From Verrucomicrobiaceae bacterium (lineage in GTDB: Bacteria > Verrucomicrobiota > Verrucomicrobiia > Verrucomicrobiales > Verrucomicrobiaceae), in the NCBI GenBank assembly GCA_016795465.1, contig JAEUHK010000100.1, positions 1 to 44,546 of the forward strand: a stretch of DNA of 44,546 bases, written 5' to 3'. Positions 16,818-25,056 of this stretch are shown here, one piece after another. A program made the translations under genes and the position numbers. Numbering within the stretch: position 1 is the first letter of the stretch; each line of letters begins with the position of its first letter. The notes below the pieces were generated by a model. The model had not been told where the DNA came from, did no database searches, and worked only from the letters and a program-made list of their open reading frames with translations.

Positions 16818-16865
16818 CGCAGATTTCACAGACAGGATTGATCTGAGAAATCGGTGAAATCTGCG
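16818..16865. repeat. Inverted repeat upstream of the creatininase-family gene
   Basis: Perfect 12-bp arms CGCAGATTTCAC (16818-16829) and GTGAAATCTGCG (16854-16865), separated by 24 nt. The flanks (ATCCGCAGATGACGC) repeat the same CGCAGAT word. It lies 17 bp before the start codon at 16883, so it could form a leader hairpin. Similar CGCAGAT repeats are dispersed in many environmental genomes. Confidence 0.65.
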
Positions 16866-16882
16866 GATCAATTTCTGATGCT

Positions 16883-17641
16883 ATGCAGCTAGCCGATTTG
16901 AAATGGAATGAGGTCGCCGCGCTAAGCCGTGACACACCAGTGGTGTTTCCCGTCGCCGCGCTGGAGCAGCACGGCCGCCACATGCCGGTCTTCACGGACA
17001 GCATGCTCACGAACGAGCTCGTGCGCCGCACCGAGCTGGCGATGGGTGAACGCGTGCTTTTCGCGCCGCTGATGTGGCTGGGGAATTCGCATCATCACAT
17101 GGACTTCCCCGGCACGCTGAGCGCCGAGCCACGCGTGTATCTCGATCTGCTGAACGGCCTGCTGGAGAACTTCATCGCGCACGGCTTCAAGCGCCTCGTC
17201 ATCCTCAACGGCCACGGCGGCAACGACGTGCCCGGCAAGCAGTCCGTCTTCGAGACCCGGCAAAAGCATCGCGACCGCAAGGACCTGCTGCTGCTCTTTG
17301 CCACCTACTGGAACCTCGGCGCGGAGCCTTGGACGCGCGATCCGAGCATCTCCCAGCGCGTGATGGGCCACGCCTGCGAATGGGAGACCAGCATGGTCCT
17401 GCGCCTGCGCCCCGAACTCGTCGGCGATCTCGCAAAGACCAACGACGTGCCCTTTGGCAATCCCTTCGAGCCCGCCAGCCGCGGCTGGATCATGACGGAC
17501 CGCAGCGAACCCGGGCACGTCGGTGATCCACGCAGTGCCACCGCGGAGAAAGGCGAGGTGCTGTTTCAGTGCTTTAGCGAAGAGGTCGTGAAGCTGCTGG
17601 AACGCGTGATCGCATGGGATGGCGTGAGTTGGAACGGCTAG
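16883..17641 (+). CDS. Creatininase-family amidohydrolase
   Basis: A protein of 252 aa. Metal and catalytic motifs of the family are visible: E28-Q-H30 in LEQHGRHMPVFTDS (with D39), NSHHHMDFPGTLS, NGHGGND (H111), and GHACEWETS. The family hydrolyses cyclic or linear amides (creatinine, formamidopyrimidines, mycofactocin-type precursors) with two metal ions. The substrate here is unknown. No creatine pathway genes are nearby, so creatinine itself is unlikely. It is followed by a short repeat and the sulfatase gene on the same strand (89 bp gap). Confidence 0.87.
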   Translation: MQLADLKWNEVAALSRDTPVVFPVAALEQHGRHMPVFTDSMLTNELVRRTELAMGERVLFAPLMWLGNSHHHMDFPGTLSAEPRVYLDLLNGLLENFIAHGFKRLVILNGHGGNDVPGKQSVFETRQKHRDRKDLLLLFATYWNLGAEPWTRDPSISQRVMGHACEWETSMVLRLRPELVGDLAKTNDVPFGNPFEPASRGWIMTDRSEPGHVGDPRSATAEKGEVLFQCFSEEVVKLLERVIAWDGVSWNG

Positions 17642-17651
17642 CGGTAGATTC

Positions 17652-17688
17652 GTCAGACCGGTCCGACGAGTCCGACCGGTCCGACGAA
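17652..17688. repeat. GTCCGAC tandem/dispersed repeat, copy 1
   Basis: Reads CAGACCGGTCCGACGAG then TCCGACCGGTCCGACGAAG: a run of GTCCGAC units with CCGGTC palindromes. It lies between the creatininase-family stop and the sulfatase start. The same element, about 80% identical, occurs at 28475-28512 within the TPR gene's signal-peptide region. Confidence 0.65.
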
Positions 17689-17730
17689 GCCGCTGAAAAC
17701 TCTCCAGACGCTGGGCGTTCCCATCTCACC

Positions 17731-19263
17731 ATGCTCTCACGCCTGTTTCTCTGTCTCTTCGCCCTCAGCCCTTCGCTCTTCGCGGCTCCGCCAAACATTG
17801 TCATCATGCTCGTCGATGACATGGGCGTCATGGACACCTCCGTGCCGTTTTTGACCGATGCGGAGGGAAAGCCGAAGCGCTACCCGCTGAACGACTACTA
17901 CCGCACGCCGAACATGGAGCGGTTGGCGGCGCGGGGCGTTCGCTTCAACAACTTCTGCGCCATGAGCGTGTGCTCGCCCACGCGCATCTCCATCATGACC
18001 GGGCAGAACGCCGCGCGGCATCGCACGACGAACTGGATCAATCCGGACAATGACAACGCCGGGCCGCAGGGCCCTCACGAGTGGAACTGGAAAGGCCTCA
18101 AGCCCGGCGATGTGACACTGCCGGGCGTGTTGCGCGAGGCGGGCTATCGCACGATCCATGTCGGCAAAGGTCACTTCGCGCCGCGGGATTTTGAGGCGGC
18201 TGATCCTTCGAAAATCGGCTTTGATGTGAATGTGGCCGGTGGCTCCATCGGCGCACCGGGCAGCTACTACGGAAAACAGAACTTTGATCGGCCCTCGAAG
18301 GCCAACGCCAAGGCGAAACGCGGCAGCCATGCGGTGCAGGGTTTGGAGAAGTATCACGGCCAGGACATCTTCCTCACCGAGGCACTCACACTGGAGGCCA
18401 AAGCGCATGTCAGCGACGCGGTGAAGGCCGAGAAGCCCTTCTTTCTCTACTTCGCCCAGTATGCCGTGCATGCGCCCTTCGACTCGGATCCCCGTTTTGC
18501 CGCGAATTACGCGACTTCCGGCAAACCAGCGAATGCGCAGGCCTTCGCCACGCTCGTCGAAGGCATGGATAAGTCGCTCGGTGATGTGCTCGACCACCTC
18601 GACGCCCTCGGCATCGCTGAAAACACCCTCGTGTTTTTCCTCGGCGACAACGGCAGCGATGCGCCGCTCGGTCACGAGCATGCCGTGGCATGCGCCGAAC
18701 CGCTGCGCGGTAAAAAAGGCTCGCACTACGAAGGCGGCATGCGAGTGCCTTTCATCGCCGCGTGGGCCAAACTAAGCGAGGACAACGCCCATCAGAAGCG
18801 CCTGCCTATCGCCGTGAATGCCGTGCAGAGCCAGCAGGCGGCGGTGTATGACATGTTCCCCACGATTTTGAACCTCACCGGCATCGCCACGCCCGCGCAG
18901 CATGCCGTGGATGGCAAAAAGCTCGACACGCTGTTCACGGCGAAGCCGGACAGCAGCCGCGAGGAGAAGTTCCTCATGCACTACCCGCATGCGCCGCATC
19001 GCACGAACTACTTCACCAGCTTCCGCGACGGCGTTTGGAAGGTCATTTATCACTACTTCCCCACCGAGGCCGTCAGCGGCGGCAGCCACTACCAGCTCTT
19101 CAACCTTCAAAACGACCCGTTTGAGCAAAACGACCTCTCGAAGTCCCATCCGGCCGAGTTGAAGAAAATGATGCAGGGCCTCATCGCCGGTCTCGAAGCC
19201 CAAAATGCCGTTTATCCGGTCGAACAAGGCACGCAGACGCCGGTGAAGCCGAAGATGCCGTAA
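17731..19263 (+). CDS. Secreted sulfatase (formylglycine type)
   Basis: A protein of 510 aa. The start at 17731 gives the signal peptide MLSRLFLCLFALSPSLFAAP. N-terminal metal ligands are in IVIMLVDDMGVMD (D29, D30). The sulfatase signature CSPTRISIMTG has C81, the residue converted to formylglycine by a maturase (not in this window). Further active-site blocks are HVGKGHFAPR, FAQYAVHAPFD and FLGDNGSDAP. The protein desulfates an extracellular or periplasmic ester, probably a carbohydrate sulfate. The creatininase-family gene precedes it. The end is followed by a large palindromic repeat rather than a clear terminator. Confidence 0.92.
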   Translation: MLSRLFLCLFALSPSLFAAPPNIVIMLVDDMGVMDTSVPFLTDAEGKPKRYPLNDYYRTPNMERLAARGVRFNNFCAMSVCSPTRISIMTGQNAARHRTTNWINPDNDNAGPQGPHEWNWKGLKPGDVTLPGVLREAGYRTIHVGKGHFAPRDFEAADPSKIGFDVNVAGGSIGAPGSYYGKQNFDRPSKANAKAKRGSHAVQGLEKYHGQDIFLTEALTLEAKAHVSDAVKAEKPFFLYFAQYAVHAPFDSDPRFAANYATSGKPANAQAFATLVEGMDKSLGDVLDHLDALGIAENTLVFFLGDNGSDAPLGHEHAVACAEPLRGKKGSHYEGGMRVPFIAAWAKLSEDNAHQKRLPIAVNAVQSQQAAVYDMFPTILNLTGIATPAQHAVDGKKLDTLFTAKPDSSREEKFLMHYPHAPHRTNYFTSFRDGVWKVIYHYFPTEAVSGGSHYQLFNLQNDPFEQNDLSKSHPAELKKMMQGLIAGLEAQNAVYPVEQGTQTPVKPKMP

Positions 19264-19267
19264 CCAG

Positions 19268-19412
19268 AAAGTGGAACAGGTTTGCCACCTGTTCAGGCCC
19301 CTGCGCCGTCCATGAAGCCGTCGCCAGCATCATCTCGAGATGCTTGGAGCGGTTCTGGAGCACTCGCGCCCGCTACGCTCCGTCGGCACAGGTTGCAAAC
19401 CTGTGCCACTTT
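19268..19412. repeat. Palindromic element family C
   Basis: An intergenic element of about 145 bp bounded by inverted arms: AAAGTGGAACAGGTTTGCC at the left, and the complement of the right end reads AAAGTGGCACAGGTTTGCAA. A small hairpin GCATCATCTCGAGATGC lies inside. It fills nearly all of the gap between the sulfatase and convergent cdsA. Confidence 0.65.
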
Positions 19413-19435
19413 CTCTGCCGCCTTCGATGGAATCA

Positions 19436-20389
19436 TCACGCATCCATCACATACCGCGTGACGTGAAAAAACACCGGCGCGGCAAAGCTGAGCGAGTCGA
19501 GGCGATCCATGAAACCGCCGTGACCGGCGATGGCACCGCCCCAATCCTTCACGCCGCGGTCACGCTTGATCGCGGACATCACGAGACCTCCGGCGAAGCC
19601 CATCAAAACGATCAAGGCGGCCATCGCGGCGGCTTGCAGCGGTGAAAACGGCGTGGCCCACCAAAGCGCGGCCCCGATGCCGACCGTCGTGGCACCACCG
19701 CCAAGGAAGCCTTCCCATGTTTTGCCTGGGCTCACGGTCGGCGCGATCTTCCGTCGGCCGCAGAGTTTGCCCCAGACGTATTGCATCACATCGCTGAGCT
19801 CCACGACGGTGACGAACCAGAACAGTAGCTTGGCGTTCTGCCCCTCGAAGCCGGGAATTTTGAGCAGCATCAAAATCGCCGGCGCATGGCTGATGCAATA
19901 CACGCAGACCATCAGGCCCCATTGGATCTTTGCCGTGCGTTCGAGGAAGCGTTCACAGTCACCCGCCAGCGCCGAGCGCACCGGCAGCACGAGGAAGGCA
20001 TACACCGGGATGAAGATCACAAACATCCCATACCAACCCGTGCCGAGGAAGTAGTAGTGCAGCGGCGTGACGATGAAGAACACCCAGAACAGCGTGCGAT
20101 GATCACCCACCTTCGTGGGCGTGAGCGTGATGAACTCCCGCAATGCCATGAACGAGCTGAAGCCGAACATGATGCCTGTGCCGACCGGCCCGATGATCAG
20201 CGCCGTGGCAAACACTGCCACCATCAGCCACCACGCCTTCGTGCGGGCATTTAAATTCGCCACCGTGACCTTCGCGGAGTCCGTCACGGCCTTCTTCGCG
20301 AGCACGAAGCCGATCAACGAAGCCACAACAAGCAGCCCCAGCGTGCCGCCGAGAAGCCAGAGGAGTGCGGGATCAGAGAGCGCTTTCAT
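19436..20389 (-). CDS. cdsA: Phosphatidate cytidylyltransferase
   Basis: A protein of 317 aa with about eight membrane helices. Near the C-terminus is the CDP-alcohol synthase signature SAIKRDRGVKDWGGAIAGHG followed by GFMDRLDS (S-x-x-K-R-x4-K-D ... G-H-G-G-x-x-D-R-x-D). TVSPGKTWEGFLGG is also typical. It converts phosphatidic acid and CTP to CDP-diacylglycerol in the cytoplasmic membrane. It lies 14 bp after plsC in the same direction, so the two genes make consecutive steps of phospholipid synthesis from one transcript. Confidence 0.93.
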   Translation of the reverse strand: MKALSDPALLWLLGGTLGLLVVASLIGFVLAKKAVTDSAKVTVANLNARTKAWWLMVAVFATALIIGPVGTGIMFGFSSFMALREFITLTPTKVGDHRTLFWVFFIVTPLHYYFLGTGWYGMFVIFIPVYAFLVLPVRSALAGDCERFLERTAKIQWGLMVCVYCISHAPAILMLLKIPGFEGQNAKLLFWFVTVVELSDVMQYVWGKLCGRRKIAPTVSPGKTWEGFLGGGATTVGIGAALWWATPFSPLQAAAMAALIVLMGFAGGLVMSAIKRDRGVKDWGGAIAGHGGFMDRLDSLSFAAPVFFHVTRYVMDA

Positions 20390-20403
20390 TGGTCATTTGG
20401 ATT

Positions 20404-21012
20404 TCAGCCATTTGCCATTCGCAGAGCGATCACCGCTTCCCGCGCCCGCGTGAGAAACTCCGGCTTCGGCTCGCCATCTTCGAGGCGGATCGGGGCGCCG
20501 AAGGTGACGCTGCCGAGCACCGGCACGGGAAGGATCTCGCCTTTGGGCAGGATGCGGTTGAGGTTTTCCATCCACACCGGCACCAGCTCCACATCCGGCC
20601 GCTTTTTCGCGAGATGATACAGCCCGCCTTTGAAGGGCTGGGGCTCGGGCGTCGTCTGGCGGCCGCCTTCGGGGAAGATGATCAGCGAATGGCGGTCGCC
20701 GAGGGCGTTCACCATGTCGTCGAGCGGGTTGCACTCGGGCGTGGGCTTCTTTCGCTCAATGAGCAGGGCGTTGAAAACATCGCAGGCCAGCTTCAGGCGC
20801 AGGCGGCTGGCGCTCCAGTAGTCCTTCGCCGCCACCATGCGTGTCAGCGCCCGCACCGGCGGCGGCAGCGAGGCCCACAAGACGGGTCCGTCGAGGTTGC
20901 TCGTATGGTTGGCGAAATACACGCGCTGCTTCAATTCCGGCCCGCAGCCCTGCCAACGTGCCACCGAGCCCGAAAACAGGCGCAAGGCTGCGGCGACGAG
21001 GTGTTTGGTCAT
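20404..21012 (-). CDS. plsC: 1-acyl-glycerol-3-phosphate acyltransferase family (PlsC)
   Basis: A protein of 202 aa from ATG 21012. The acyltransferase motif I is NHTSNLD (H-x4-D with N), and motif III is FPEGGRQT. Downstream LVPVWMENLNRILPKG is the family's substrate-binding segment. The role is acylation of lysophosphatidic acid to phosphatidic acid, the substrate of the adjacent cdsA product. The reading frame continues open far upstream, but that part is antisense to fabG and lacks family similarity. The short product has no long N-terminal membrane region, as in soluble-like PlsC variants. Confidence 0.85.
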   Translation of the reverse strand: MTKHLVAAALRLFSGSVARWQGCGPELKQRVYFANHTSNLDGPVLWASLPPPVRALTRMVAAKDYWSASRLRLKLACDVFNALLIERKKPTPECNPLDDMVNALGDRHSLIIFPEGGRQTTPEPQPFKGGLYHLAKKRPDVELVPVWMENLNRILPKGEILPVPVLGSVTFGAPIRLEDGEPKPEFLTRAREAVIALRMANG

Positions 21013-21078
21013 GTGGACATGATGAGCGATGAAGAGGGGGTTGTCACGCGGCAGCGCGTCCGGTATGAAACAGGCTGC

Positions 21079-21837
21079 ATGATCTCCATCGACCTCAAAG
21101 GCAAAATCGCGCTCGTCACCGGCGCTTCGCAAGGCATCGGCTCCGAAGTGGCCCGCACGCTGCACCGCGCCGGTGCCACCGTCGTCATCAACCACCTCGG
21201 CACCGCGGGCACCACCGCGGATGCGCAAGCACTCGCGGATGAGCTGAACCTCAGCCGCACGGACAGCGCGAGCATTGTGGCCGCGGATGTTTCCAAGACC
21301 GATCAGGTGCAGGCGATGATGGGCGAGATCCAGGCCCGCCATGGCGGGCTCGACATGCTCGTGAACAACGCCGCGATCATCAAAGACCGCACCATTGCGA
21401 AGATGAGCTACGAGGAATGGGACGCGGTGATCGACGTGAACCTCAGTGGCGTGTTTTACTGCTGCAAACACGCCCTCGAGATCATGCGCGAGGGCGGCTC
21501 CATCGTCAGCTTTGGCAGCATTGCGGCCATCCAGGGCTTCTTCGGCCAGGCGAATTATGCTTCCGCCAAAGCGGGCGTGCAGGCGATGATGCGCGTGCTC
21601 AGCCGTGAGGCCGCGAGGAAGAACATCCGCGCCAATGCCATCGCCCCCGGCGTGATCGATACGAGCATGGCCGCCACGATTCCTGAGGCTGTGCGTGCTG
21701 AGATGCTCAAAAACGTGCCGTTGAACCGCTTTGGCACCACCGCCGAAGTAGCGAATGTGGTGCTCTTCCTCTGCTCGCCCCTTTCCAGCTACGTCACCGG
21801 CCAGACGATCGAGATCAACGGCGGCTGGCGGGGCTGA
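21079..21837 (+). CDS. fabG: 3-oxoacyl-ACP reductase-like SDR
   Basis: A protein of 252 aa. It is a classical short-chain dehydrogenase: cofactor loop TGASQGIG (residues 14-21), NNAAI, catalytic Ser in SFGSIAAIQG, YASAK (Tyr-x3-Lys), and the C-terminal SSYVTGQTIEINGG typical of FabG. It reduces 3-oxoacyl-ACP with NADPH in fatty-acid synthesis, or a related ketone, since FabG paralogues are common. It is divergent from plsC-cdsA, consistent with a lipid role. ATG 21079 was chosen because ISIDLKGKIALVTG starts where SDRs start; an in-frame ATG 57 bp upstream is possible. Confidence 0.85.
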   Translation: MISIDLKGKIALVTGASQGIGSEVARTLHRAGATVVINHLGTAGTTADAQALADELNLSRTDSASIVAADVSKTDQVQAMMGEIQARHGGLDMLVNNAAIIKDRTIAKMSYEEWDAVIDVNLSGVFYCCKHALEIMREGGSIVSFGSIAAIQGFFGQANYASAKAGVQAMMRVLSREAARKNIRANAIAPGVIDTSMAATIPEAVRAEMLKNVPLNRFGTTAEVANVVLFLCSPLSSYVTGQTIEINGGWRG

Positions 21838-21911
21838 TGAGACCATGTTCCTGACGTGCTATCCGCCCGATCTTGCCGTCGAATGCGCGTCGTTTGGCGT
21901 GAGTTGCGGTA

Positions 21912-21934
21912 AAGATGCACTTGGAGTGCAAGTT
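21912..21934. promoter_or_regulatory. NsrR-like operator palindrome
   Basis: AAGATGCACTT-G-GAGTGCAAGTT: an 11-1-11 dyad whose half-sites match at 8 of 11 positions. It closely resembles the known NsrR consensus (AAGATGCATTT and its complement). It lies 28 bp upstream of the Rrf2-type gene, placing it in the promoter region. Confidence 0.65.
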
Positions 21935-21962
21935 TAGCCGCTGGCCGCCTGTAAAGCGGGTC

Positions 21963-22406
21963 ATGCGACTCAGCCTCTTCACCGATTACTCCCTCCGCGT
22001 GCTCATGTTTGCCGCGTTGAAGGGCGAAAGCTTCTCCCTCAGCGAGGTGGCGGAGGCTTATGGCATCTCGCGGCATCATTTGGTGAAGGTGGTGAATTAT
22101 CTAGCCAAGCTCGGCTACCTCGAAACCCGGCGCGGACGCGGAGGTGGCATCGCGCTGGCGATGAAGCCGGAGGACATCCGCGTGGGCATGGTCGTGCGCC
22201 GCACGGAAGGCATGCCGCCTCTCGTCGAGTGCTTCGACAAAGATCACAACACCTGCGTCATCAACGGCTCCTGCCGCCTCAAAGGTGCTCTCGCGCAAGC
22301 CGTGAACGCCTTCTACGAAACGTTGGACCGTCACACGCTGCGCGACCTCGTCGCCGGTGCCGATGGCTCGCGCATGAACCGTGTCCTGCTTTCTCCCTCG
22401 TCATGA
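21963..22406 (+). CDS. nsrR: Rrf2-family regulator, NsrR-like
   Basis: A protein of 147 aa beginning MRLSLFTDYSLRVLMF, the standard Rrf2 winged-helix start. The recognition region is SEVAEAYGISRHHLVKVVNYL, followed by the wing TRRGRGGGIALA. Three Cys (C90, C98, C104) sit in the Fe-S loop, with the NsrR/IscR-like ending CRLKGALAQAVNAFY. The first Cys spacing is x7 rather than x4-5. NsrR proteins are [Fe-S] repressors released by nitric oxide. The palindrome upstream has NsrR-type sequence, so autoregulation is likely. Its stop overlaps the next gene's ATG (ATGA), so the regulator and the heme protein are co-expressed. The symbol is tentative; another Rrf2 subgroup remains possible. Confidence 0.68.
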   Translation: MRLSLFTDYSLRVLMFAALKGESFSLSEVAEAYGISRHHLVKVVNYLAKLGYLETRRGRGGGIALAMKPEDIRVGMVVRRTEGMPPLVECFDKDHNTCVINGSCRLKGALAQAVNAFYETLDRHTLRDLVAGADGSRMNRVLLSPSS

Positions 22407-23719
22407 AAACGACTCTCCTTCCCTGCCTCGCGGCGTTTCTAGTGCTAGCCACTGGCTCGCGTGCCGAAAACGAATACGAGAACGCTCCCATCAACTACTC
22501 GGAGACCGAGCCGAATGATGCCGCGCAGCGTCTTGAGCGGCTCATGGCCTCCGGTAAGGTCAAAATCGACCGCACAGACGCGTGGAGCGTGCTGGCGGGT
22601 GTGATGAAGGAATTCGGCGTGCTGCCGGAATCGCAAACGATGGTCTTTTCGAAGACCAGCAAGCAAAACGACCTCATTGGTCCGCGCACGCCGCGTGTCG
22701 TCTATTTCGGCGACAACGCTTACCTCGGTTACAGCGTTGGCGGAGCCATCGAAGTCTCCACCGTCGATCCGAAGCTCGGCCCCATCTTTTACCTGCTCGA
22801 TCCGCGTGAAGAGCCATCGAAGCCGCTGCACTTTCAGCGTGACCAAAGCTGCCTGAGCTGCCACGGCGGCCCGTTTACACCTGAAGTGCCCGGCGTGCTC
22901 GTGCGCTCCGTGTTTCCCGGACCTGAAGGCCATCCCATCATGAGCCAGGGCAGCACCGTCGTCGATACCACCACGCCATTCAGCGATCGCTGGGGCGGCT
23001 GGTATGTCACAGGCCGGCATGGCGATGTGCTCCACCGCGGTAATGTGACCGCCACCGAGAACAAGGACCAGAGCGTGGACATCGACTTCAAGCTCGGCGC
23101 GAATGTCACCAACCTCAGCAAGCTCTTCGACACCTCGCCCTACAAGCGCAAGACGAGCGACATCGTGGCCCTCATGGTGCTGGAGCATCAGACGAGCGTG
23201 CAAAACATCCTCACCAAGGCCAACCACACCTCCATGCGGGCCATGCACATGCAGACGAGCCTCCAGCGTGAGCTCGGCGAAAAGATCACGCCCGAGCCCG
23301 TGGGGACCGCCCGCCGCATCATCGATCATTGCGCCGAGGACGTGCTCGATGCGTTGCTTTTCAAAGACGAGGCCGCTTTGCCCGATGGCGGCATCGAGGG
23401 CGATCCCGCCTTCCAGACCGCTTTCGTCAAAAAAGCCCCGCAGAGCAGCGACGGCCGCAGCTTGAAGGACTTCCAGCTCCTCAACCGCCTCTTCAAGCAT
23501 CGTTGCAGCTACATGATCTACTCGCTCACCTTCCAGCACCTCACCGCGCCGCTGAAGGAAACCGTGCTCGCCCGTCTCTGGAACGTGCTCGATGGCAAAG
23601 ACACCTCCGGCAGCTACGCTTACCTCGGCGAAAGCGAACGCGGCCATATCCGTCGCATCCTCGCCGAAACGCTTCCCGGTGCACCGAAGGAATGGAAGAA
23701 GACGCTCGCGGTGAAGTGA
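22403..23719 (+). CDS. Secreted monoheme c-type protein of unknown function
   Basis: A protein of 438 aa with signal peptide MKTTLLPCLAAFLVLATGSRA. It has a single heme-c motif CLSCH (C150, C153, H154) followed by GGPFTPEVPG; the rest does not match a cytochrome family I recognise. Conserved-looking blocks include GDNAYLGYSVGGAIE, DTTTPFSDRWGGWYVTGRHG, MVLEHQTSVQN and HRCSYMIYSLTFQHL. Many His/Met residues could give the second heme ligand. It is translationally coupled to the NsrR-like regulator, so a nitric-oxide or nitrosative-stress role (periplasmic sensor, oxidase or reductase) is an inference from context only. It ends 4 bp from a convergent gene. Confidence 0.7.
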   Translation: MKTTLLPCLAAFLVLATGSRAENEYENAPINYSETEPNDAAQRLERLMASGKVKIDRTDAWSVLAGVMKEFGVLPESQTMVFSKTSKQNDLIGPRTPRVVYFGDNAYLGYSVGGAIEVSTVDPKLGPIFYLLDPREEPSKPLHFQRDQSCLSCHGGPFTPEVPGVLVRSVFPGPEGHPIMSQGSTVVDTTTPFSDRWGGWYVTGRHGDVLHRGNVTATENKDQSVDIDFKLGANVTNLSKLFDTSPYKRKTSDIVALMVLEHQTSVQNILTKANHTSMRAMHMQTSLQRELGEKITPEPVGTARRIIDHCAEDVLDALLFKDEAALPDGGIEGDPAFQTAFVKKAPQSSDGRSLKDFQLLNRLFKHRCSYMIYSLTFQHLTAPLKETVLARLWNVLDGKDTSGSYAYLGESERGHIRRILAETLPGAPKEWKKTLAVK

Positions 23720-23723
23720 GCTC

Positions 23724-24401
23724 TCACGGCGTGCTCCACACGCCTGTTTTCGCACCGCGGGCGGCTTTGCCCAGATCGAGCAGGTAGCGACCGTAGTCGG
23801 CGGCGCCTTGCACTCCGCCGGGGAGATCGCAACTCAGCCCGGCGAGGCGTGCATGGCCCTTTTGCATGAGCAGATCGGCCAGATAGACCTTCCCCTTGTC
23901 CGTATCGACCATGACGAGCGCGTAGTAGCGGCTGCGGTCCGGCACGGGCTCCCAGCGGGTGAGCAGCGTGAAGGTGCGATCCTTCAAGAGGTTCGTGACG
24001 TAGCTCGCGGCCTCGGCGCCGGCCTTCAGCACGGCATCCTGGCTGATTTGAAAGTATCGCGCCTGATCCTGCACGAGCTGCGGATGGGTGAGCGTGATCT
24101 CCGGCGCATCCACGAAGTAGAGCGTGAAGACCGTCTCATCGTGCTGGTCATCGAGCTTGATGCGCAGCGTGTCGCCTTCGTTGTTCTTGCTCGGCACGAG
24201 GCGTGCCTTGGTGAAAACCTCAAACTCGGCCTTCGGTGCGGGGGTACTGCTTTCGGCCACTGCGGTGGTCGCGGCTTTTCCCACCGGGATCGCCGCCACG
24301 GGTACGGGACGGCTTTCCTTCAGCAGGATCGCCACCAGCGTGATGATCAGCACCAGCACGCCGGTGATGGCGATGTTGAGGAGTGTTTCACGGAAGGGCA
24401 T
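23724..24401 (-). CDS. Membrane-anchored SNase-like (thermonuclease-fold) protein
   Basis: A protein of 225 aa. One N-terminal membrane helix (residues about 8-28, IAITGVLVLIITLVAILL) is followed by a Pro/Ala linker and an SNase-like OB fold (about 60-223): NEGDTLRIKL, LYFVDAPEITL, RYYALVMVDTDKGKVYLAD, LLMQKGHARL. The VDAPE block matches the staphylococcal nuclease VDTPE with the catalytic Glu. However, the position aligned with Arg35 appears to be Thr, while the RYYALV Arg matches Arg87. It may therefore have weak or no nuclease activity. It follows the Uma2-family gene by 15 bp on the same strand. Confidence 0.7.
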   Translation of the reverse strand: MPFRETLLNIAITGVLVLIITLVAILLKESRPVPVAAIPVGKAATTAVAESSTPAPKAEFEVFTKARLVPSKNNEGDTLRIKLDDQHDETVFTLYFVDAPEITLTHPQLVQDQARYFQISQDAVLKAGAEAASYVTNLLKDRTFTLLTRWEPVPDRSRYYALVMVDTDKGKVYLADLLMQKGHARLAGLSCDLPGGVQGAADYGRYLLDLGKAARGAKTGVWSTP

Positions 24402-24416
24402 CAGCGAAAAGCCGGG

Positions 24417-24992
24417 TCACAGGCCGAGTGTGGTCACGGCGAGGCCTTCGCTGCCACCGGGAACGGGGATCAGGTCACCAGCCCGGAAGACGTGCGTTTC
24501 TTGATAAGCAGCACCGTCCGGACGGCGGAAGACATGAATCTCGTGGTTGTTCAGATCGACCAGCCAGGACTCGGGGATGCCACAGGAGGCGTAGAGCGGG
24601 ATCTTGGCATCTCGATCAAAGGCCAGGCTCGTGTCCGCCACTTCGATCACCAGCAGGATGTCCTGCGGATAAGGATGCCGCTCGGCGTAGAAGTCCTCGC
24701 GAAATCTCGCCACCACGATGTCCGGCTCGGGCTCGGAGTATTCGTGGATCGTGATGGGATTCTGCACGGTGATGATGGTCGAATCGCCCAGAAGTCTGCT
24801 AAGCAAACGGTTCAGGCGGTTCACCATCGCGCTGTGGATGGAGCCGATGGACATTTTGGTGACGAGGAAGCCGTTGATCAGCTCGATGCGGTCATCCTCG
24901 CGGAGCCCTCCGCTGGCGATCATCTCATGGTAACGATCACATGAGATGCGCAGGAGCGGCGGGCTGTGCGGCGGCAATTGGGCGGCGATCAT
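24417..24992 (-). CDS. Uma2-family (DUF820) putative restriction endonuclease
   Basis: A protein of 191 aa. It shows the PD-(D/E)xK-like pattern of the family: RIELINGFLVTKMSIGSIHS near residues 35-54, PEPDIVVAR (catalytic Asp), ILLVIEVADTSLAFDRDAKI (Glu-Val-x-K region), and YASCGIPESWLVDL. These genes are highly expanded in cyanobacteria and PVC bacteria and their biological role is unsettled. There is no adjacent methyltransferase, so it is not a classical restriction system. It is upstream of and co-directional with the SNase-like gene. Confidence 0.88.
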   Translation of the reverse strand: MIAAQLPPHSPPLLRISCDRYHEMIASGGLREDDRIELINGFLVTKMSIGSIHSAMVNRLNRLLSRLLGDSTIITVQNPITIHEYSEPEPDIVVARFREDFYAERHPYPQDILLVIEVADTSLAFDRDAKIPLYASCGIPESWLVDLNNHEIHVFRRPDGAAYQETHVFRAGDLIPVPGGSEGLAVTTLGL

Positions 24993-25056
24993 GCGGGGAT
25001 TATGCGATTCAGCCGCACGGCTTGCAAGCCGCGCTTTGCATGTGTGTGACGCTGGC

